From Zelopaecilomyces penicillatus (lineage: Eukaryota > Ascomycota > Sordariomycetes > Hypocreales > Pseudodiploosporaceae), in assembly GCA_005765155.1 (NCBI GenBank), contig VCCP01000003.1, forward strand, positions 620,001 through 684,000: a stretch of DNA of 64,000 nt. Reading direction: 5' to 3'. Below, one piece after another: positions 59,361 to 64,000 of the stretch (the first letter of the stretch is position 1; each line of letters starts with the position of its first letter). Both the position numbers and the translations under genes were made by a program. Under the pieces are notes generated by a model. The model had not been told where the DNA came from. It made no database searches and saw only the letters and a program-made list of their open reading frames with translations.

Positions 59361-61103
59361 ATGGCACCCGCAGCTCTTGGCGAACAAGACTCTCCCAATC
59401 ACTCGACCCGCCCACGTATTCTCGTCCCTGAAAAGGTCTCCGAAGATGGTCTGGCACTCCTGACGCCCGACTTTGACGTCGACGTCCGCGCGGATGTGTC
59501 TCCAGAGGAGCTCATCTCCCTCATACCTAGCTACCACGGGCTCATCATCCGATCCGAGACAAAGGTGACCCCTGAGGTCTTCCAAGCCGGAAAGAAGCTC
59601 AGGGTTGTTGCACGAGCTGGCGTCGGTGTCGACAACATCAATGTCCCGGCCGCGACGGCTCAGGGTGTCATTGTCGTCAATTCACCGTCTGGGAACATCC
59701 TGGCTGCGGCCGAGCATACCATAGCGCTGCTTCTTGCTACAGCGAGAAACATTGGGAGAGCGGATGGGGGTGTTAAACAGGGCGCATGGGAGAGGAGCAA
59801 ACTTGTAGGCGTCGAGGTAGGACGCAAGGTCCTGGGCATTGTTGGTCTGGGTAAGGTTGGTATGAATGTGGCTCGGATGGCCAAGGGTTTGGGAATGCAA
59901 GTGATTGCAGTCGACCCATATGCAAGTGCCGACATGGCCCGCCATGCTGGCGTCGAGCTGGCTGCTGGATTGAAAGACATCCTGCCCGTTGTTGACTTTC
60001 TCACAATCCACACCCCCTTGCTGGCAACGACGCTGGATCTCATCGGCGAGGCAGAGTTCAAGTCAATGAAACCGACAGCTCGAGTCCTTAATGTGGCCAG
60101 AGGCGGCGTATATAACGAGGCCGCTTTGCTGAAGGCATTGGACGAGGGGTGGATTGCTGGAGCCGGCCTCGATGTTTTCACATCAGAGCCACCAACAGCA
60201 GACTCCTCTGCCGCACAGCTCACTAAGCACCCCAAGGTCGTTGCAACGCCGCATCTCGGAGCATCGACAGTCGAAGCTCAGGAGAATGTCTCGATGGACG
60301 TATGCACGCAGGTGCTCCAGATTCTGCGAGGGGGCCTACCGACCAGCGCCGTCAACGCGCCGATCATCTTGCCCGAGGAGTATCGCAAGCTGCAGCCTTC
60401 GGTGCGGCTAGTTGAGAAGATGGGTCGCCTCTACACACAACACTTTGGCCGGAGTAAAGGCGGCATGGTGGGTGGCCGCAACTTTGAACTGATCTATCAT
60501 GGTGATATAGCGGGCATGGCCAACACCAAGCCTCTGTATGCGGCCTTGGTCAAAGGCCTGGTTGCGTCTTTCAGCGATTCGCACGTCAACATCGTCAACG
60601 CGGACCTCATTGCCAAGGAAAAAGGTATCCTGATCAGTGAGACACACTCGCGACACTCTGCAGACCTGACGTTTGCCAACCTCGTGACGTTGAGAGCGCG
60701 CGCTGAGGGCAGCGAGCAGGTCATTGAGGGATACACGTCAGACCAGAGGGTGTACATCTCCAAGCTGGACCGCTTCAACGCAACGTTTAGCCCAGAGGGC
60801 ACTCTCATCATCTTGCACAACTACGACGAGCCGGGGAAGATCGGAGGCGTCGGGACAGTGCTGGGGTCGCACGGCATCAACATCAAGTTCATGCAGGTTG
60901 CGAGTCTGGCCAGCGGGGCGGCGCAGGGGGCAGCAGGATCAGGAGCATCGTCGGGGACGCAGGGCGGCGATGATGCTCTATCGGCGGAGAAGGGCAACGA
61001 GGCACTGATGATTCTGGGGGTTGACGGTACAGTGAAGGAAGAGGTGATGGAGGGCCTTCGGAAGGCAGAGGGAGTGCTGAATGTTGGATTGGTGCAGCTT
61101 TGA
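59361..61103 (+). CDS. D-3-phosphoglycerate dehydrogenase, long (ACT-type) form
   Basis: An intronless 580-residue frame. NAD-binding Rossmann motif GIVGLGKVGMNVA near residue 165. Catalytic Arg in LNVARGG, Glu in GLDVFTSEPP, His in ATPHLGAST. The C-terminal half has the allosteric substrate-binding segment and an ACT domain (LIILHNYDEPGKIGGVGTVL, HGINIKFMQVA), as in plant and bacterial type I PGDH and longer than the yeast Ser3 form. It oxidises 3-phosphoglycerate to 3-phosphohydroxypyruvate, the first step of serine synthesis. A Gly/Ala/Ser-rich loop (residues about 525-555) in the ACT region is unusually long. Confidence 0.95.
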   Translation: MAPAALGEQDSPNHSTRPRILVPEKVSEDGLALLTPDFDVDVRADVSPEELISLIPSYHGLIIRSETKVTPEVFQAGKKLRVVARAGVGVDNINVPAATAQGVIVVNSPSGNILAAAEHTIALLLATARNIGRADGGVKQGAWERSKLVGVEVGRKVLGIVGLGKVGMNVARMAKGLGMQVIAVDPYASADMARHAGVELAAGLKDILPVVDFLTIHTPLLATTLDLIGEAEFKSMKPTARVLNVARGGVYNEAALLKALDEGWIAGAGLDVFTSEPPTADSSAAQLTKHPKVVATPHLGASTVEAQENVSMDVCTQVLQILRGGLPTSAVNAPIILPEEYRKLQPSVRLVEKMGRLYTQHFGRSKGGMVGGRNFELIYHGDIAGMANTKPLYAALVKGLVASFSDSHVNIVNADLIAKEKGILISETHSRHSADLTFANLVTLRARAEGSEQVIEGYTSDQRVYISKLDRFNATFSPEGTLIILHNYDEPGKIGGVGTVLGSHGINIKFMQVASLASGAAQGAAGSGASSGTQGGDDALSAEKGNEALMILGVDGTVKEEVMEGLRKAEGVLNVGLVQL

Positions 61104-62308
61104 AGATGCATGGATGCAGGTCGTGGTATGTAGTTGGTAGGTAAGCAGGCAGCTGGTGGATGTTAAAGTTGGTGGAGACGCCAAGAGCAACATTTGAGAG
61201 TTGGTTCCACAGGGAGGGAGATCCATTCATTGTGGCACGGCTGTTACAACACATTTCCCAAGTAGAATAGCTTGGTTAGATATCCCAACTCCAACGATAA
61301 ATATTGAAGCTACACAAGCCTTTTGGTGTTTTTCTCCCAATTGAAGCAACCCGGAGCAAACAATGCCCAGGCGTGCGTGAGGCGGTCATTGTCTTGAGTG
61401 TCTGGGACGCAAGGAGACACCCGGATGGGTCATCATTACACCACACTGCTGCCCCCCCCACCAAACGAACCGGTTTGCGCTGTGACTCGCTGCAGCTCAG
61501 TGTGTGGCCTTGGCAGCCGGACGGTGGCCGACTTTGCCAGTGGAGCATTGTTGCATCTCCAGCGGATGGTCGCCCCCAAGACCCCCCTGCCCAGACGGCC
61601 AAGCGTGGCGCAGAACTCCGGACTGGCGGCTTGGGATTTGTCGTCATCGTCCAGGGCAGCTGCAGCGTCCCCACTCTGTGCCCTGTAGGTGGACTGCAGG
61701 CTGTAGCTTGCACCATTTGCAGCCAATAGGCACGTTTGGTACGTTTGGTACGGCTGCTAATGTATGACCTACTAGGCCCGTTGTACCTGTAATCGTCGTT
61801 GAAGCTCCGAAATTCCAACTCACCATCTGCTCGCACCGCCAATCCCTCTTCTTCTGTTGTCCCTTGACAACCTCACTTTTCAACCTCCGAGGTTGCACAG
61901 GGCTTCGAACCCACGGCGCTCGACTCTGACAGCGAACAGCGACAGCGACGCCAAGGCCGATACCGACACCAACATCGACGCGACTGCTTCTTCCTTGTCC
62001 TTCCCAGCTTTCACGTTTGGGCGCCTGCGGGACAAATCACACACCTGACTGTGACTGCATTGGCGGGCTGCCTCCTTTGAAGCCGCTTTGGAGTCACTTT
62101 TTGCAGGGACCTGCAAAAACCGCTTCCCTCCCGCTTTTTGCCGTCATCAGAAAATTCTAAACGGCTGGAAAAAAAAAAAAAAAGGTTTCAGCCCACAGGG
62201 TAAAGAGGTCGCGCACAATCGAAACCCGACAAGCCTTTTTCTTTTCCTTTTCTTTTCAACAACAACTACAACAGTGAAGAAAACACAGCCTCATCTAGCA
62301 TCCCCGAT
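61104..62308. other. intergenic, mam3 upstream region
   Basis: No supported gene. ACGTTTGGT is repeated in tandem near 61732-61749. The right part has a poly-A run near 62168, then a CT/TTC-rich leader before the ATG at 62309. Confidence 0.55.
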
Positions 62309-64000
62309 ATGCCGCAGAGAGGTGCAAGTGGAGGAGGGCTCGCTAACTTCCGACCAGCCATTCTTGGCTTGGGACGAATTCTGGGTCTTGGCTTGTCTGC
62401 TGTTTCGGCGGCACCACTGACAGCTCGTGGACATGGAGGCCATGGTGGACCTGAGGAGAGCGAGGGCCCTGTATGGGTGCTCGCTGTCGCATCAATTACT
62501 CTTGTGTTGCTAGGAGGTGCTTTTGCTGGATTGACAATTGCGTAAGTCATGAATTGATGGGCTGGTTGGGCGTGCGTTCGAGACTAACAGTCGCGTAGGT
62601 TGATGGGCCAGGATAGCATTTATCTGCAGGTCCTGTCGGGCGACCCTACGGAGCCGCAGCAGAAGAACGCCAAGAGGGTTCTGCAGCTACTGAAAAAAGG
62701 AAAGCATTGGGTACTCGTCACACTTCTATTAGCAAATGTCATTGTCAACGAGTCGTTGCCTGTCGTTCTGGATCGCTTTCTTGGTGGAGGTGTCAGGGCC
62801 GTCGTCGGCAGTACCGTTCTAATTGGTAAGGAAGCTCTCTTTCTATCAATGCGATTTATTCTCGCTGCTTGAACACGTAGCTAACCAACACTTTCATAGT
62901 CATTTTTGGCGAAGTCGTACCTCAATCCGTCTGTGTTCGATATGGTCTTCAAATCGGCGGGTACATGTCGAAACCCGTGTTGATGCTCATGTACCTGTTT
63001 GGCCCGGTCGCATGGCCCACTGCGAAGCTCCTCGATTGGATTCTCGGCGAAGATCACGGCACAGTTTATAAAAAGAGTGGTCTCAAGACTCTTGTCACTT
63101 TGCACCGCACGCTGGGCGACGCTTCCGAGAGATTGAACCAGGATGAGGTCACCATTATTACAGCTGTGTTGGACTTGAAGGATAAGCCAGTCTCTGAAGT
63201 CATGACGCCTATGGACGACGTCTTTACGCTTGCAGAGGACCACATCTTGGATGAAAAGACAATGGACATGATTCTTTCCTCTGGATACTCCCGAATCCCC
63301 ATCTATCGCGCCGCCAACCCGACCGATTTTGTCGGAATGCTCCTGGTCAAGACTCTTATCACTTACGATCCGGAGGATCGCATTCCAGTTAGGGACGTTC
63401 AGCTCGGAGCCGTTGTGGAAACCCGACCGGAGACGAGCTGTCTGGACATTATCAACTTCTTCCAGGAAGGCAAGTCCCATATGGTGATGGTATCAGAATC
63501 CCCTGGGTCGGATCACGGCGCCTTGGGCGTTGTCACTTTGGAGGATGTCATTGAAGAACTTATTGGAGAGTAAGTGATGGCGCGATACATTTTGCTCAGA
63601 TAATGGGTTACTAACGGAAAACAGAGAAATTGTCGACGAATCAGACGTTTACGTTGATGTACACAAGGCGATACGACGTCTCACGCCTGCTCCTAGAGCC
63701 CGCCGTGTTCATGTTGAGACCACCACCATTTCAACAAAGAGGCCGCTTGAAGGAGAACATCTGGCGGATATTGCAGAACATGCCGCCAATGTGGGCATGA
63801 CAATTGGCTCGTACAAGAGCGATGATGGCCATGAACGGCCTCCCAAGATGGCCGTGTTTATGAAGCGTAGGAGCTCTGCCGGACCTGATGGGCGGTTGGA
63901 CACCAACACGGTGCCCATAAAGGCATCACTCGAAGAAATGAGAAGGCAAATACGACTTGGTCCCGCCAACCGGGCGGCCAACCCACGCAGCAATACACGA
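62309..64000 (+). CDS. mam3: Mam3/CNNM-type DUF21-CBS membrane protein, partial
   Basis: Exons 62309-62541, 62599-62825, 62900-63569 and 63625 to the window edge join in frame; the 3' end is cut off. Residues about 53-80 and further segments in exons 2-3 form the DUF21 membrane domain (VLAVASITLVLLGGAFAGLTIA, LMGQDSIYLQVLS, VIVNESLPVVLDR, VIFGEVVPQSVCVRYGL). It is followed by a cytosolic CBS pair (VSEVMTPMDDVFTL, SGYSRIPIYR, VGMLLVKTLI, GVVTLEDVIEELIGEEIVDE). This is the yeast Mam3 / animal CNNM family, which act at the vacuole or plasma membrane in metal-ion (Mg, Mn) homeostasis. The exon 4 end and the C-terminal tail are outside the window. Confidence 0.93.

Overview
The window is nuclear DNA of a filamentous ascomycete (Pezizomycotina). 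Genes carry short GT-AG introns of about 50-150 bases, several with CTAAC-like branch sites. The gene set is typical of that group: RTA1-like protein, Zn2Cys6 regulator, DUF2461 protein with AT-hooks, PNP-NACHT-ankyrin NLR, KCH-type channel, CNNM/Mam3. Sordariomycetes, perhaps Hypocreales, is my inference from the protein families; no rRNA or other marker is present. Spliced models were built by hand from reading-frame continuity and splice signals.

Layout. 1-2.9 kb holds no gene I can support, but has a striking triple CGTATACG repeat before an RTA1-like membrane protein (2.97-4.10 kb). Next come a sterol-uptake-control-like Zn2Cys6 regulator (minus), then housekeeping genes: chaperonin subunit CCT5 (minus), ribosome-rescue GTPase HBS1 and ER chaperone BiP/Kar2 (plus). 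A disordered protein with an internal duplication (16.1-18.0 kb), a DUF2461 protein with AT-hooks (18.5-20.2 kb) and a small conserved-looking protein (20.6-21.3 kb, minus) follow.

From 21.3 to 27.4 kb the character changes. Genes become small, AT content rises, and four consecutive gene-like frames are broken: a Kex2-site secreted Cys protein with an in-frame TAG, a minus-strand charged protein with an in-frame TGA, an F-box protein with an in-frame TAG, and a hydrophilic gene needing three frame changes. A 55-residue cysteine-containing gene with its own leader intron (22.5 kb) is intact. This is the accessory part of the window.

From 28.1 kb come a secreted endonuclease/exonuclease/phosphatase-fold nuclease, a 1431-residue NLR-type receptor (PNP_UDP, NACHT, about 16 ankyrin repeats), a flavin oxidoreductase fusion, a KCH-type potassium channel, a pseudokinase-like protein, a LAMTOR2/Ego3-like roadblock protein and a long disordered nuclear-type protein. 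The last part has a GPI-type secreted protein, an acidic-tailed unknown, an intron-containing tRNA-Lys(CUU), two-domain glyoxalase I, long-form 3-phosphoglycerate dehydrogenase, and a Mam3/CNNM gene running off the right edge.

There is no obvious biosynthetic cluster. The pieces most relevant to conflict or adaptation are the NLR, the secreted nuclease and the decayed secreted-protein/F-box block. They lie within 14 kb, but nothing in the sequence shows that they act together.
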